Shown here piece by piece: positions 4,844-5,050 of a stretch of 5,050 nt of DNA. Numbering within the stretch: the stretch's first letter is position 1; every line of letters starts with the position of its first letter. The stretch is from Candidatus Peregrinibacteria bacterium (lineage in GTDB: Bacteria > Patescibacteriota > Gracilibacteria > UBA1369 > LOWO2-01-FULL-3). The stretch is taken from the NCBI GenBank assembly GCA_016214225.1, contig JACROX010000033.1, forward strand, positions 1-5,050. Reading direction: 5' to 3'. Made by a program: the position numbers and the translations under genes. The notes under the pieces are model-generated. The model made no database searches. It was not told the DNA's origin and saw only the letters and a list, made by a program, of their open reading frames with translations.

Positions 4844-5050
4844 ATGGTTAAATTAGCCATTATCGGAGTCGGCGAATGGGGTAAAAACCTGCTTAGGAAT
4901 TTTTACCAAATTCCTGAGGTTGGGATAAAATACTGCTGTGACGCAAATAATAGGGTTATAGAAGGATTGAAAGGTATTTACCCCAATATCCATTTCAAGA
5001 CAGACTTCAAAGAGATATTTGAAGATAACACAATAAATGCAGTAGTGGTA
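4844..5050 (+). CDS. Gfo/Idh/MocA-family NAD(P)-dependent oxidoreductase, WbpB-like (3' end outside the window)
   Basis: The first 69 residues are present. They form the start of a Rossmann fold: MVKLAIIGVGEWGKNLLRNF with the dinucleotide motif G8-x-G10-x-x-G13, the acidic end of strand 2 at Asp33 (YCCDAN), and the IYPNIHFKTDFKEIF segment leading to the next strand (INAVVV). The GxWGKNLxRNF form is characteristic of sugar-nucleotide members such as WbpB/WlbA, which oxidise C3 of UDP-GlcNAc uronic acid before the aminotransferase step. The ATG lies 2 nt after the stop of the dehydrogenase remnant; a purine-rich GAAAGGA (4821-4827) lies 16 nt upstream, so translation may depend on coupling with the 3' fragment. 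What can be seen is intact. Exact substrate and full length cannot be judged from this portion. Confidence 0.88.
   Translation, partial: MVKLAIIGVGEWGKNLLRNFYQIPEVGIKYCCDANNRVIEGLKGIYPNIHFKTDFKEIFEDNTINAVVV

Noticed and set aside
1..5050. CRISPR array, tRNA/rRNA gene, insertion sequence or attachment site
   Set aside because: I saw no regularly spaced repeats, no tRNA-like cloverleaf, no transposase or integrase frame and no terminal inverted repeats on either strand.

Overview
The window is an AT-rich (about one-third G+C by eye), tightly packed, single-strand (+) stretch of a bacterial surface-polysaccharide or glycan locus. Arginine is mostly AGA/AGG and isoleucine often ATA. Together with the family resemblance of the ABC-transporter unit, this suggests an anaerobic or subsurface lineage of the Nitrospirota / Desulfobacterota kind. 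That placement is an impression from codon use and protein style, not a firm assignment.

Layout. (1) Positions 1-2000 hold sugar-nucleotide and glycan genes: the 3' two-thirds of a DegT/DnrJ/EryC1/StrS PLP-dependent sugar aminotransferase, a left-handed beta-helix O/N-acyltransferase, and a GT2 (dolichol-phosphate-mannose-synthase-like) glycosyltransferase, with 3-nt gaps between them. (2) Positions 2002-4440 hold an ABC-2 type export unit: an ATPase with a TTG start, a shortened ABC-2 permease overlapping it by 1 nt, a 219-aa membrane protein with a TPR-like domain, and a 59-aa two-helix membrane protein overlapping that by 4 nt (ATGA). (3) Positions 4441-4528 are the only noticeable intergenic gap. 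(4) Positions 4529-4841 are a UDP-sugar 6-dehydrogenase (WbpA/VipA type) reduced to its extreme N- and C-termini. (5) From 4844 to the end is the start of a Gfo/Idh/MocA sugar-nucleotide oxidoreductase of the WbpB type.

How the genes fit together. Dehydrogenase (WbpA-like), Gfo/Idh oxidoreductase (WbpB-like), DegT aminotransferase (WbpE-like) and acyltransferase are the enzyme classes that convert UDP-GlcNAc to a diamino-uronic acid sugar nucleotide. The glycosyltransferase would transfer a sugar to a lipid or glycan acceptor, and the ABC unit would export or flip an unknown substrate. None of the substrates can be read from the sequence.

Main observation. Two genes carry internal deletions that the open reading frames alone do not reveal. 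The permease keeps its frame but has lost the conserved segment after its second membrane helix (junction near 3138-3143, about 40 residues missing). The UDP-sugar dehydrogenase has lost about three quarters of its length and changes frame at the junction (near 4716-4728). Both ends of each gene are still well conserved, so the events are recent, or they are assembly collapses. No RNA gene, CRISPR array, insertion sequence or convincing terminator was seen.
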